A stretch of 64,000 nucleotides of DNA, from contig CAZCZZ010000001.1 in NCBI GenBank assembly GCA_964503335.1, positions 1 to 64,000 of the forward strand. Direction: 5' to 3'. The notes under the pieces are model-generated. The model was not told where the DNA came from. It searched no databases and saw only the letters and a program-made list of their open reading frames with translations. This DNA comes from CAZCZZ01 sp964503335 (lineage in GTDB: Bacteria; Verrucomicrobiota; Kiritimatiellia; CAIVKH01). Both the position numbers and the translations under genes were made by a program. Below, piece after piece: positions 10,060 to 17,713 of the stretch (the stretch's first letter is position 1; each line of letters begins with the position of its first letter).

Positions 10060-10849
10060 AACCTACCACGCTGTCGCGTGTGCCCGCTGTATCGCCGGAA
10101 TTGCGGACATCGATCGCTTCCGCCGTCATGCCGCGCCGCTTCGCCGCAAGGAGCAGGCCCTGGATCGGAAGGCGCCCGCACGCTTGATCGAATCCGATCT
10201 CATCCGGCTGCAAGGCCTCAATGGCGCGGGACGTTAACGCGTCGATGCGCTGCGCGGATTCGTAGTCGAGATAGTGGCTGAGGTCCGAGCTGATCACGAT
10301 CAGCGTCTCGGGACCTCCCCAGACTGCCTCGAGTAACTCATCGATCACGTCCGGCATCACGCTGCCGACGACCAGGGGTACGATTGTAAAATGCGACAGC
10401 GTTCGCTGAAGGAACGGGATGTGCACTTCAATGCTGTGCTCGCGCACATGCGCGGCCTCAAACTGCTTTACGAGACGCTGCTTCAAGAGCAGCGCGGTCG
10501 CATCCTCGTCGGTGGGCACGGATCCCAGCGGGGTCTCGAATGCGGGGGCGTAGGATGCGGCGATGCCTTCGAAGTCGAGCCGGTGCGACGGGCCGAGCGC
10601 GATGACGCGTGTGATGCGCTCGCGCGCGTCGTGCAGGGTGCGGTACGCCGTGCCGGCGATCGGGCCTGAATACTCGTAGCCAGCATGAGGGCCGATCAAC
10701 GCCTTGGGCGGTGTTCGTTTCACGTGAGCCGCGGCGATGTAGCCATCCACCGCATCGAGAAGTACCTCGCGCTCACCGGGATAGAACATGCCGGCAAAGG
10801 CTGCGGGGCGTGCTGTGCTCTGCCTCGTCACGCCGGAATTGTGGCACAA
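10031..10849 (-). CDS. amrB: Memo family protein (AmmeMemoRadiSam system protein B)
   Basis: A 272-aa Memo-like protein related to class III extradiol dioxygenases. It has PAAFAGMFYPGE (N-terminal family signature), ALIGPHAGYEYSGPIAGTAY (GPHAGY motif with a metal-binding-like His), VIALGPSHR, EHSIEVHIPFLQ, VISSDLSHYLDYE and GRLPIQGLLLAAK. The start may be the ATG at 10849 or a GTG 18 bp inside (VTRQSTARPAAF). It is co-directional and overlapping with the AMMECR1 gene, and divergent from the radical SAM enzyme with 53 bp between start codons, where a shared promoter region must lie. Confidence 0.92.
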   Translation of the reverse strand: MCHNSGVTRQSTARPAAFAGMFYPGEREVLLDAVDGYIAAAHVKRTPPKALIGPHAGYEYSGPIAGTAYRTLHDARERITRVIALGPSHRLDFEGIAASYAPAFETPLGSVPTDEDATALLLKQRLVKQFEAAHVREHSIEVHIPFLQRTLSHFTIVPLVVGSVMPDVIDELLEAVWGGPETLIVISSDLSHYLDYESAQRIDALTSRAIEALQPDEIGFDQACGRLPIQGLLLAAKRRGMTAEAIDVRNSGDTAGTRDSVVGYGAYVFHEA

Positions 10850-10902
10850 TCGGGCCTTTTTTGAAAGCTCATCCGGGTTTAGATTAAGGACGGAGGACGA
10901 CG

Positions 10903-11994
10903 ATGCCCGGAATGGTCGATTCGCATACGGTGCCGACGCGGTATTGGGAGGCGGTGCCCAACGGTCGCGTCCAATGCAACGTGTGCCCGAACCACTGCCG
11001 TCTCGCCGAAGGCCAGCGCGGCGCGTGCTTCGTTCGCATGGGCAAGGGCGGGCAGGTGGTCCTCACGACCTATGGTCGATCGAGCGGCTTTTGCGTCGAT
11101 CCGATTGAGAAGAAGCCCCTCAACCATTTCCTGCCCGGCACACCGATTCTCTCGTTCGGCACGGCGGGCTGCAACTTGACGTGTCGCTTCTGCCAGAACT
11201 GGGACATCAGCAAGTCGCGCGAGATGGACACGCTGGCCGATTCCGCGTCGCCGGAGATCATCGCGAAAGCCGCAAAGAAGCTCGGCTGCTCCAGCGTCGC
11301 GTTCACTTACAACGACCCCGTCATCTTCATGGAGTACGCGATCGACATTGCCAAGGCGTGTCACGCGGTGGACATCAAGACCGTCGCCGTGACCGCGGGC
11401 TATATGTGCGCCGAACCGCGTCGCGAGTTCTATCAGCACATCGACGCGGCCAACGTGGACTTGAAAGGCTTCACCAATCACTTCTACGAAACGATCTGTG
11501 GCGGCGAACTCGAGAATATCAAAGAGACGCTGGTGTATCTCTGTCGCGAGACGAAGGTCTGGGTCGAAATCACGACGCTCCTGATCCCCGGCGAGAACGA
11601 CGCGCCGGACGAAGTCGACGCGATGACGAAATGGATTTTCAGCGCGCTCGGACCCGATGTGCCGCTGCACTTCACGGCGTTCCACCCCGACTACAAGATG
11701 CTCGATAAGCCCCCGACGCCACCGGCAACGCTGTCACGCTCCCGCGCCATCGCCCAACGCAACGGCCTCCACTTCGTCTACACCGGCAACGTGCACGACG
11801 AAGACGGAAGCAGCACGTACTGCCCGAACTGCAAAGCCAAACTCATCGGCCGCGACTGGTACGAAATGACAGCCTGGAACCTGAAGGATGGCGCCTGCGC
11901 AACGTGCGGCACGAAGATTCCCGGCCACTTCACCAACCACCCCGGCACCTGGGGCGCCAAACGCCTCCCTGTCCGGCTCAGCTCCTTCCGCTAA
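10903..11994 (+). CDS. amrS: AmmeMemoRadiSam system radical SAM enzyme
   Basis: A 363-aa radical S-adenosylmethionine protein. The [4Fe-4S] cluster motif is CNLTCRFCQNWDISK (residues about 89-103). The N-terminal region has two CxxC-type pairs (CNVCPNHCRL, RGACFVR) typical of PflA-like members. A C-terminal zinc-ribbon-like region has CPNCKAKL and CATCGTKIPG. The start at 10903 has GGAGG 6 nt upstream. It completes the AMMECR1/Memo/radical SAM trio. The substrate is unknown. Confidence 0.92.
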   Translation: MPGMVDSHTVPTRYWEAVPNGRVQCNVCPNHCRLAEGQRGACFVRMGKGGQVVLTTYGRSSGFCVDPIEKKPLNHFLPGTPILSFGTAGCNLTCRFCQNWDISKSREMDTLADSASPEIIAKAAKKLGCSSVAFTYNDPVIFMEYAIDIAKACHAVDIKTVAVTAGYMCAEPRREFYQHIDAANVDLKGFTNHFYETICGGELENIKETLVYLCRETKVWVEITTLLIPGENDAPDEVDAMTKWIFSALGPDVPLHFTAFHPDYKMLDKPPTPPATLSRSRAIAQRNGLHFVYTGNVHDEDGSSTYCPNCKAKLIGRDWYEMTAWNLKDGACATCGTKIPGHFTNHPGTWGAKRLPVRLSSFR

Positions 11995-12006
11995 TCTCTG
12001 CTGTAG

Positions 12007-12025
12007 CCGGCCTCGGTGAGGCCGG
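12007..12025. terminator. GC hairpin between convergent amrS and bioD
   Basis: CCGGCCTC (12007-12014), loop GGT, then GAGGCCGG (12018-12025). It is preceded by CTGTAG, the same six bases that begin the longer palindromes at 16545, 17086 and 20137, so it may be a related short element. It lies between the stop codons of two convergent genes and could end transcription on either strand, though no clear T-tract follows. Confidence 0.5.
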
Positions 12026-12028
12026 ATG

Positions 12029-12730
12029 CTAGGAATGTTTCCAATGGTTGGACAAACCACTGAACACGTTGTCCAAGGATTGGAACTGGTCGGCCAGGGC
12101 GCCGGCCTTGCCGGTTCGCAGGTGGGGCATCCGCAGGACGGGGAGGCCGGTCGCTTTGCGTAGGGTCCGCAGATTGTCTTCCTCGATTGAGCCCCACGAT
12201 TCCGGAGCCTTTTCCGACAGGATGATTCCAACCACAGAGAGGTCGTTGCGGCGCAGTTCGCGGACCGTGAGCAGGGTGTGATTCAGCGTGCCGAGGGTGG
12301 GCCGCGCAACGATGAGCACCGGAAGCTCGAGCATCGTCGGGACGTCGATCATCATGTCCTTGTCGTTCAGCGGCACGAGCAAGCCGCCTGCGCCCTCCAC
12401 AATCACCACCTCGTGCTTCTTCGCGAGCGCTTCGTACGCCTTGCGAATCGTTTCGAGGTCGATGGTCTTGCCCGCGTCGCGCGCGGCCAGATGCGGTGAG
12501 GCGGGGAGGGCGAAGCGGTATGGATTCATGAAGGCACGCTCATCGTCGAACGGAATCAGTCCCGCTTCCTGCAGCGCCCACGCGATGTCGTCCGCCTCCG
12601 GCCAACCCGTCTGCACGGGCTTCATCGGCACGGCATCGACCCGCTTTGTGCGCATCCATGCAAGCAGCGCCGCGGTGACGGCGGTCTTGCCGACGCTGGT
12701 GTCGGTGCCGGTGACGAAGACGCTTCTCAT
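12029..12730 (-). CDS. bioD: Dethiobiotin synthase
   Basis: A 233-aa ATP-dependent carboxylase that closes the ureido ring of dethiobiotin. It has the P-loop GTDTSVGKTAVTAALL (residues about 8-23), PMKPVQTGWPEADD, PYRFALPASPHLAA, and VVIVEGAGGLLVPLND. The start overlaps the bioC stop as ATGA (12730-12727). The last 18 or so codons lie within two TTTCCAA/TTGGA palindromes (12038-12054, 12072-12084), so the C-terminal tail seems to be encoded by a repeat element rather than by ancestral bioD sequence. Confidence 0.95.
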   Translation of the reverse strand: MRSVFVTGTDTSVGKTAVTAALLAWMRTKRVDAVPMKPVQTGWPEADDIAWALQEAGLIPFDDERAFMNPYRFALPASPHLAARDAGKTIDLETIRKAYEALAKKHEVVIVEGAGGLLVPLNDKDMMIDVPTMLELPVLIVARPTLGTLNHTLLTVRELRRNDLSVVGIILSEKAPESWGSIEEDNLRTLRKATGLPVLRMPHLRTGKAGALADQFQSLDNVFSGLSNHWKHS

Positions 12731-13515
12731 CGTCGCGCCACCACGTAGCCGATCCGGTACGAGACGCGCACGCCGCCTGTGACGCCGAAGCGCTGCGCAT
12801 AGATGTGCTTGAGGCGCGCAAGCTCACCGCGCGTCAGCAGCGCCTTGCCGCGGCCGAGGGACCCGCTCGTGAGTCCCTGCTCGCGCAGCGCGCGGACCAG
12901 TTCATCGACCGTCGGGCTCGTATGTACGTGCTCCGTGATGTCCTGACGCACGATGGCCAGTCCTGCGGCCGCGCAGGCCGTGGTCACTTCATTGAGCTCC
13001 GGCATGCCGTGAAGCGCCGCCTTGTCGGGCGCGGCCTCGTGCCTCGCGGCGTGCAGCTCGCTCAGCGTGCCTTCCAGCATCAGGCTCGCGGCAAAGTGTC
13101 CGCCCACCTCCAGCAAGCCTGCCGCACGCACAATCGCGCTCGCGATGGGTTGCATCCAGTGCAGCGCGCAGTTGCTCACAACCAGTCCGAAGCGGTCCTG
13201 ACGCGAGAAGCTGCGGAAATCGGACACGACCCAGCGCATTCCCTTCGCGTCCGGCATCGAGCGTTGCGCCGCCTCGATCATGCCCGGCGCGATATCGACT
13301 GCGGTAAGCGGAGCCTCGGGCCATCGTGCTGCAATGCGTCGCGTAAGGAGCCCCGTGCCGCAGCCCACTTCGAGAATGGTGGACGGCGTGATGTCCTCGA
13401 TCAGCTCGAACAAGTGATCCGCCGCCTCCCGCTGCACATGCGCGTGGCGATCATACGTCGGCGCGGCCGATGAAAAATGCGCCTGGGCGCCCAGCGATGG
13501 ATCGTGTGACGTCAT
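12727..13515 (-). CDS. bioC: Malonyl-ACP O-methyltransferase
   Basis: A 262-aa SAM-dependent methyltransferase that methylates malonyl-ACP to start pimelate synthesis through the fatty acid pathway. The SAM motif I is ILEVGCGTGLLTRRI, followed by LTAVDIAPGMIEAAQ and LVVSNCALHWMQP (a BioC-like LHW signature). The start at 13515 is chosen because ATG there overlaps the bioH stop as ATGA, matching the pattern at the other bio junctions; longer in-frame starts lack homology. Confidence 0.9.
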   Translation of the reverse strand: MTSHDPSLGAQAHFSSAAPTYDRHAHVQREAADHLFELIEDITPSTILEVGCGTGLLTRRIAARWPEAPLTAVDIAPGMIEAAQRSMPDAKGMRWVVSDFRSFSRQDRFGLVVSNCALHWMQPIASAIVRAAGLLEVGGHFAASLMLEGTLSELHAARHEAAPDKAALHGMPELNEVTTACAAAGLAIVRQDITEHVHTSPTVDELVRALREQGLTSGSLGRGKALLTRGELARLKHIYAQRFGVTGGVRVSYRIGYVVARR

Positions 13516-14144
13516 GCGATCCATTTCCTTACCGCGTTCGCGATTTCCTTGCAGCATCGAATCGGCAGGTCGTGGCCGACGCCATCCAGGAGGTCCAGCC
13601 TCGCGCCCGGGATGTGGTCCGCCAGCCACTGCGAGGCCTGCCAGGGAATGACGCGGTCCTGGCGGCCGTGGAGGATGAGGGTGGGGCAGGTGATGCGGAG
13701 GTGGCGCAGGTCCGTGTGCTGGAGATACTTGAGGCCTGCCGCGAGCATGGCGGGGTCGCAGGGCGGCGCCCTGTGCAGCGGGGTATGTGGCTCGGCCGCA
13801 TAAACCATGAAACCCTCAACCATCTTCTCTGCATCTTTTCTGATCCCGCTGGCCAGTGCGCGAAGTTCCCGTTCCGGCGTGCCGCAGGAGAAGTCCGGTG
13901 CTGAACAAAAGCGTGGCGTGGAGGAGATCAGGACGAGTTTGACGGCGCGCTTCGCTGCGAGTTCCTGCGCGATCAGTCCGCCCATCGACCAACCCAGGAT
14001 GACGTCGGCCTCAAGACTCGCAGCCTTTTCCGCTTCATCGAAGCCACACAGCGTGACGCTCAACAGATCGGCGAGCAGCAAGGAGAGAGGTTCAAGCGAC
14101 CGGGCATCGTGCGCCCAGCCCGATACGAACGTGGCCCGCATCAT
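13512..14144 (-). CDS. bioH: BioH-like pimeloyl-ACP methyl ester esterase
   Basis: A 210-aa alpha/beta hydrolase. The triad is visible: the nucleophile Ser in VILGWSMGGLIAQ, the Asp in LHGRQDRVIPW and the His in DGVGHDLPI. The N-terminal VSGWAHD also fits BioH. It should cleave the methyl ester of pimeloyl-ACP after BioC-initiated chain extension. It starts at 14144, overlapping the bioF stop by ATGA, and ends overlapping bioC. It is shorter than E. coli BioH (256 aa), and BioG or another analogue cannot be fully ruled out, but its position between bioF and bioC makes this role likely. Confidence 0.8.
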   Translation of the reverse strand: MMRATFVSGWAHDARSLEPLSLLLADLLSVTLCGFDEAEKAASLEADVILGWSMGGLIAQELAAKRAVKLVLISSTPRFCSAPDFSCGTPERELRALASGIRKDAEKMVEGFMVYAAEPHTPLHRAPPCDPAMLAAGLKYLQHTDLRHLRITCPTLILHGRQDRVIPWQASQWLADHIPGARLDLLDGVGHDLPIRCCKEIANAVRKWIA

Positions 14145-15310
14145 GAAACGGATTCCTCGCGGCAGACTGCGATAACGGCAGCGGCTGTCCGCCGCAGGTG
14201 TTCGTCCGTGTGTGCCAAGGTGACCGATAGGCGAAGTCGTGCGGTCCCAAGCGGAACCGTGGGCGGGCGGATCGCGCCGACGAGGATGCGCTGATCTCTC
14301 AGCTTTGTCGCGATGCGGACGACTTTCTCGTTGTCCTTCACCAGCACTGGAATGATCTGGCTCTGGCTGCCAAGGCAATCAAGTCCGCCGTCGGTCAGCA
14401 GCTTGCGAAGTAGTTGCGCGCGCTGGAGGAGCGTGGCCCCTAGATCCGGTTCGCGTTCCAGTACATCGATCGCGCCGAGCGTCGAACCGAGCACTGCAGG
14501 TGGCAAGGCCGTGGTGAAGATGAACGCGCGCGCTTTGTTGATGAGCCACTGCTTCATCGCAGACGAGCACGCCACGGCACCGCCGTAGCCGCCCATGCCC
14601 TTGCTCATCGTAAACATCGACAGCGTGACGCCGTCCTGGAGTCCCTCCGCGCGGATCAAGCCGCTGCCCGCCGGACCGAAGACCCCGGTGGCGTGCGCTT
14701 CATCCACAAGAAGCATCGCATCGTGTTCTTGCGCCAACCGCACGAGTTCGCGGAGCGGGGCGATATCGCCGTCCATGCTGAATACCGACTCCGTCACGAT
14801 GAGCTTTCGCCCTTTGCGCTGCTGGGCGAGCATCGACGCGAGGTGGTCCATGTCATTGTGCTGGAAGCGCAGGCGGCTCGCACGGCTGAGCACGGCGCCG
14901 TCGATGATGCAGGCGTGGGACAAGCGGTCGGCGAGGATCGTGTCGCCACGGTCGACGAGGGCCGGGATGGATCCCGCGTTCGCGAGGTAGCCGCTGCCGA
15001 AGACGAGGCAGGCGGGCCGACCCTTATACGCGGCGAGCCGGGTCTCCAACTCCTCGTGGATGGGAAGCGTGCCCGCGATGAGGCGTGAAGCGGTCGCTCC
15101 CGCGCCGTATTGCCTGAGGGCATCAGCCGATCGCTGGATCACATGGGGATGGCGGGCGAGGTTGAGGTAGTCGTTCGACCCGAAGTTGAGCAGGGGACCT
15201 TGGGGCGTGAGGATGACACCGCCGGTTTCGGGCATGGGCGAAAGGCTGCGTTCGAGATGTTGCTCGCGTAACGCGTTCAGGTTATGTTCGACCCACGTTT
15301 CAGGATTCAT
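14141..15310 (-). CDS. bioF: 8-amino-7-oxononanoate synthase
   Basis: A 389-aa PLP enzyme of the alpha-oxoamine synthase family, condensing pimeloyl-ACP/CoA with alanine. It has NFGSNDYLNLARHP, GAGATASRLIAGTLPIHEEL, CLVFGSGYLANAG, FQHNDMDHL, MLLVDEAHATGVFGPAGSG and TMSKGMGGYGG, which holds the PLP-binding Lys. The start at 15310 gives MNPETWVEHNLNALREQ, the usual family N-terminus. It is the first gene of bioF-bioH-bioC-bioD and is divergent from bioB with 56 bp between starts. Confidence 0.95.
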   Translation of the reverse strand: MNPETWVEHNLNALREQHLERSLSPMPETGGVILTPQGPLLNFGSNDYLNLARHPHVIQRSADALRQYGAGATASRLIAGTLPIHEELETRLAAYKGRPACLVFGSGYLANAGSIPALVDRGDTILADRLSHACIIDGAVLSRASRLRFQHNDMDHLASMLAQQRKGRKLIVTESVFSMDGDIAPLRELVRLAQEHDAMLLVDEAHATGVFGPAGSGLIRAEGLQDGVTLSMFTMSKGMGGYGGAVACSSAMKQWLINKARAFIFTTALPPAVLGSTLGAIDVLEREPDLGATLLQRAQLLRKLLTDGGLDCLGSQSQIIPVLVKDNEKVVRIATKLRDQRILVGAIRPPTVPLGTARLRLSVTLAHTDEHLRRTAAAVIAVCREESVS

Positions 15311-15325
15311 ACGGGGAATACGGCA

Positions 15326-15344
15326 CAGCGTACGTGAGACGCTG
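15326..15344. promoter_or_regulatory. Inverted repeat in the bioF-bioB divergent promoter region
   Basis: CAGCGT (15326-15331), a 7-nt spacer, then ACGCTG (15339-15344), a perfect dyad centred in the 56 bp between the divergent bioF and bioB start codons. The location is where a biotin-responsive repressor such as BirA or BioR would bind in other bacteria. It does not match the E. coli bio operator by eye, so regulator identity is unknown. Confidence 0.35.
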
Positions 15345-15366
15345 CATGCCGCGCAAGGAAGCAACC

Positions 15367-16365
15367 ATGATCACAGCGACAATCGAATGGAATGACCTCG
15401 CAACACGCGTCCTGGCTGGTGAAGCCGTCACCCGCGAGGAAGCTGCGCAGGTGCTGCAATGCCCCGACAACGAGCTTCTTGCACTGCTCCATGCCGCCTT
15501 CCGCATCCGCGAGCGCTACCACGGCCGCGACGTGCGAATCCACGTCCTGCGCAATGCCAAGAGCGGGATGTGCCGCGAGAACTGTGCGTTCTGCAGTCAG
15601 GCCATCGGCGCCTACAGCGGCGTGAACCGGTACAACCTCCAGACCGTTGAAGAACTCGTGGACGGCGCGCGCAAGGCCGCGGCGATGGGTGCGGTGAAGT
15701 ATTGCATGGTCACGGCGACCCGGGGTCCGTCGGAGAAGGAGCTTGATGTGATCTGTGAAGCCGTCCGACAGATCAAGAGCGAGGTCAACATCAAGATCTG
15801 CACGTCGCTGGGTCTGCTCACCGAAGCGCACGCGAAGAAGCTGGCCGAAGCAGGCGTGAATCGCTTCAACCACAACCTCGAAGCGTCGCGGAATCATTTC
15901 CCCAAAGTCTGCCAGACCCATACGTACGACGACCGGGTCCAGACGGTGAAGAACGCCAAGGCTGCGGGCATGGAAGCCTGTTGCGGCGGCATCATGGGCA
16001 TGGGTGAATCCATCGATGACCGGATCGACCTCGCCTTCGCCCTGCGCGAGCTGGAAGTCGAATCCATCCCCGTGAACTTCCTCGATCCGCGCCCCGGCAC
16101 GCCGCTCGGCGACGTCCCGCGTCTCACCCCGATGGAATGTCTCAAGTCCCTCTGTATGTTCCGCTTCGTAAACCCCACGCGCGACATCCGCGTCGCCGGC
16201 GGCCGCGAAGTCAACCTTCGCAGTATGCAGGCCTTCGCCCTTTTCCCCGCCAACTCCATGTTCACCGAAGGCTACCTCACGACGCCCGGCCAGGGCTACG
16301 AGAGCGACATGCAGATGATCAAGGATGCGGGGTTTGTGCTGGCGGGGCTTGTTGAGGAAGGCTGA
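15367..16365 (+). CDS. bioB: Biotin synthase
   Basis: A 332-aa radical SAM enzyme that inserts sulfur into dethiobiotin. The radical SAM cluster motif is CRENCAFCSQ, and further family motifs are YCMVTATRGPSEKEL, FNHNLEAS, MEACCGGIMGMGES, IPVNFLDPRPGTPL and MFTEGYLTTPGQG. The start at 15367 is preceded by AAGGAA about 7 nt upstream; an earlier ATG at 15334 lies inside the intergenic dyad. It completes the pathway except for BioA, which is not in this window. Confidence 0.95.
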   Translation: MITATIEWNDLATRVLAGEAVTREEAAQVLQCPDNELLALLHAAFRIRERYHGRDVRIHVLRNAKSGMCRENCAFCSQAIGAYSGVNRYNLQTVEELVDGARKAAAMGAVKYCMVTATRGPSEKELDVICEAVRQIKSEVNIKICTSLGLLTEAHAKKLAEAGVNRFNHNLEASRNHFPKVCQTHTYDDRVQTVKNAKAAGMEACCGGIMGMGESIDDRIDLAFALRELEVESIPVNFLDPRPGTPLGDVPRLTPMECLKSLCMFRFVNPTRDIRVAGGREVNLRSMQAFALFPANSMFTEGYLTTPGQGYESDMQMIKDAGFVLAGLVEEG

Positions 16366-16373
16366 AAAAGAAT

Positions 16374-16399
16374 CCTGAAACCTGAAACTTGAAACCTGA
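16374..16399. repeat. Heptad tandem repeat after bioB
   Basis: Consecutive 7-nt units CCTGAAA, CCTGAAA, CTTGAAA then CCTGA, starting 9 bp after the bioB stop. Same architecture (7-nt period at a gene end) as arrays at 9462, 26142, 34505 and 36086, but with a different unit. Confidence 0.75.
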
Positions 16400-16435
16400 G
16401 TCGGGAACGCCTAGTGTCCCCGCAAGTTTCCTGAA

Positions 16436-16516
16436 GCCGGAGTGGCGAAATGGCAGACGCAGCAGACTCAAAATCTGCCGGGTAAAACCGTGTGGGTTCA
16501 AGTCCCTCCTCCGGCA
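16436..16516 (+). tRNA. tRNA-Leu (anticodon CAA)
   Basis: An 81-nt class II tRNA without encoded CCA (TGC follows). Acceptor GCCGGAG pairs with CTCCGGC. The anticodon stem is GCAGA/TCTGC with loop CTCAAAA (anticodon CAA, reads TTG). The long variable arm is CGG-GTAAAA-CCG. The T arm is GTGGG TTCAAGT CCCTC, containing one T-T mismatch at its second pair. It lies between bioB and the gntK 3' palindrome. Confidence 0.95.
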
Positions 16517-16544
16517 TGCTTGATCCTTCCCCTTCCGATCCCGC

Positions 16545-16604
16545 CTGTAGCCGCGCTCTGCGAGCGCCTTCCGGATCCGAGGCGCTCGCAGAGCGCGGCT
16601 ACAG
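16545..16604. repeat. Palindromic intergenic element, copy 1
   Basis: A perfect inverted repeat with 24-nt arms (16545-16568 and 16581-16604) beginning CTGTAGCCGCGCTCTGCGAG, around the 12-nt loop TTCCGGATCCGA. Arms are identical to copies at 17086-17148 and 20137-20199. Its right edge (CTGTAG read on the minus strand) supplies the last Leu codon and TAG stop of gntK. It looks like a REP/MITE-type non-coding repeat; on RNA it would form a very stable hairpin. Confidence 0.92.
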
Positions 16605-17075
16605 AAGACCAAGGCGGGAACGGATCGCCTTGGTTTGAACCTGCACCTCTGCTGTGACGGGGAGTGTCAGGGCGTTTGCGGGCAACTCCAGTGTTTCGAA
16701 CTGACTCCGTAGAAGTCCCTCTTTCATAAAGTGATCCTTCCGCTTCGCCATGAGGTGAAGCACTTCCTCCATCGTTCCATGCAGGTGAACCCAGCGGATA
16801 TCGCGAACGCCGGACGCAAGGATGTTCCGGTATGACGCTTTCATCGCCGAGCAGGCGAGGACGGCATTCTCTTTCGTCGCAATCAAATCGCGGAGTCGTT
16901 CCAACCACGGCTGACGATCAGCGTCATCCAGCGGAATCCCGGCGGACATCTTCCGGATGTTCTCGCCAGAGTGGTAGTCGTCGGCGTCAAGGAACGGCCA
17001 GCCGAGTTCCCCCGCAAGCGCCTTGCCGACAGTGGTCTTGCCGCAGCCCGAAACGCCCATGAGGATGATGATCAT
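16599..17075 (-). CDS. gntK: Gluconokinase
   Basis: A 158-aa P-loop kinase phosphorylating gluconate to 6-phosphogluconate for entry to the pentose phosphate or Entner-Doudoroff path. Walker A is MGVSGCGKTTVGKALA (residues about 6-21), followed by FLDADDYHSGENIRKMSAGI, LACSAMKASYR and AKRKDHFMKEGLLRSQFETLE, all GntK signatures. It is flanked on both sides by copies of the same palindrome, and the downstream copy provides its stop codon, so the original C-terminus may have been replaced by one or two residues. Confidence 0.92.
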   Translation of the reverse strand: MIIILMGVSGCGKTTVGKALAGELGWPFLDADDYHSGENIRKMSAGIPLDDADRQPWLERLRDLIATKENAVLACSAMKASYRNILASGVRDIRWVHLHGTMEEVLHLMAKRKDHFMKEGLLRSQFETLELPANALTLPVTAEVQVQTKAIRSRLGLL

Positions 17076-17085
17076 TGGTATTCTT

Positions 17086-17148
17086 CTGTAGCCGCGCTCT
17101 GCGAGCGCCCTCTGAATTCCTGATGGCGCTCGCAGAGCGCGGCTACAG
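17086..17148. repeat. Palindromic intergenic element, copy 2
   Basis: Arms identical to copy 1 (17086-17109 and 17125-17148) around a 15-nt loop CTCTGAATTCCTGAT. It lies between the stop of the GFA gene and the start of gntK on the same strand, so in a joint transcript it would fold just upstream of the gntK start and could end transcription or shield the message end. Confidence 0.92.
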
Positions 17149-17162
17149 TGGACCTATCTTCC

Positions 17163-17588
17163 TCACTTCGCTGGCGCACCCTCTTGATACTGCGGCAAAT
17201 CATCGTGAATTTCGTACCACGGGGCCTTCGCTTTGACCCAGATGTGGAATTGGGGCCGGATGCCGGGGTCACCGTCGATGAGCCCGGCGCGCACAATGAC
17301 GATCTCCGGCTTGTAGTTCATCGTGGCGTGCGTGTGGGCGCCGCATTTGGAACAGAACCAGCGCTGCTTGCCCGGTGATGATTCGTAGGCCTTCAGCGAG
17401 TCCTGTCCATGCGCAATACGAAATGTCGGCGCAGGGACGACGAGGTTGGAACTGCAGGTCGTTCCGTGGATCTTGCGACAATCGCCGCAATGACAATGCG
17501 CAAACCGGATAACCTGCCCGTCCAATTCGAAGTGAACCGACCCGCAATGACAGCTTCCCTTGATCATGGCTCGTTCCCCTTTGTTCAT
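17163..17588 (-). CDS. GFA/CENP-V family zinc protein
   Basis: A 141-aa protein of the glutathione-dependent formaldehyde-activating (GFA) fold. Zinc-binding cysteines are visible: CHCGSVHFE, CHCGDCRKIHG, and FCSKCGAHTHA. The C-terminal FHIWVKAKAPWYEIHDDLP is typical. Starts at 17588 (MNKGERAM) or 17567 (MIKGSCHCG) are both possible, the latter with AGGGG upstream. Family members bind small thiol adducts or have unknown substrates, so no reaction is assigned. Confidence 0.88.
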   Translation of the reverse strand: MNKGERAMIKGSCHCGSVHFELDGQVIRFAHCHCGDCRKIHGTTCSSNLVVPAPTFRIAHGQDSLKAYESSPGKQRWFCSKCGAHTHATMNYKPEIVIVRAGLIDGDPGIRPQFHIWVKAKAPWYEIHDDLPQYQEGAPAK

Positions 17589-17713
17589 GGAATAAACCTC
17601 GCGCTACGCCACAGGCCATGCAAGTGCCAATTTCGCAAGCCTTTACGGGAAGTTCGCTTCGCTCTATGTTATGGCAGGGGATTTGCTCTTTAAGGGCAGA
17701 TAGGGTGCCATCA

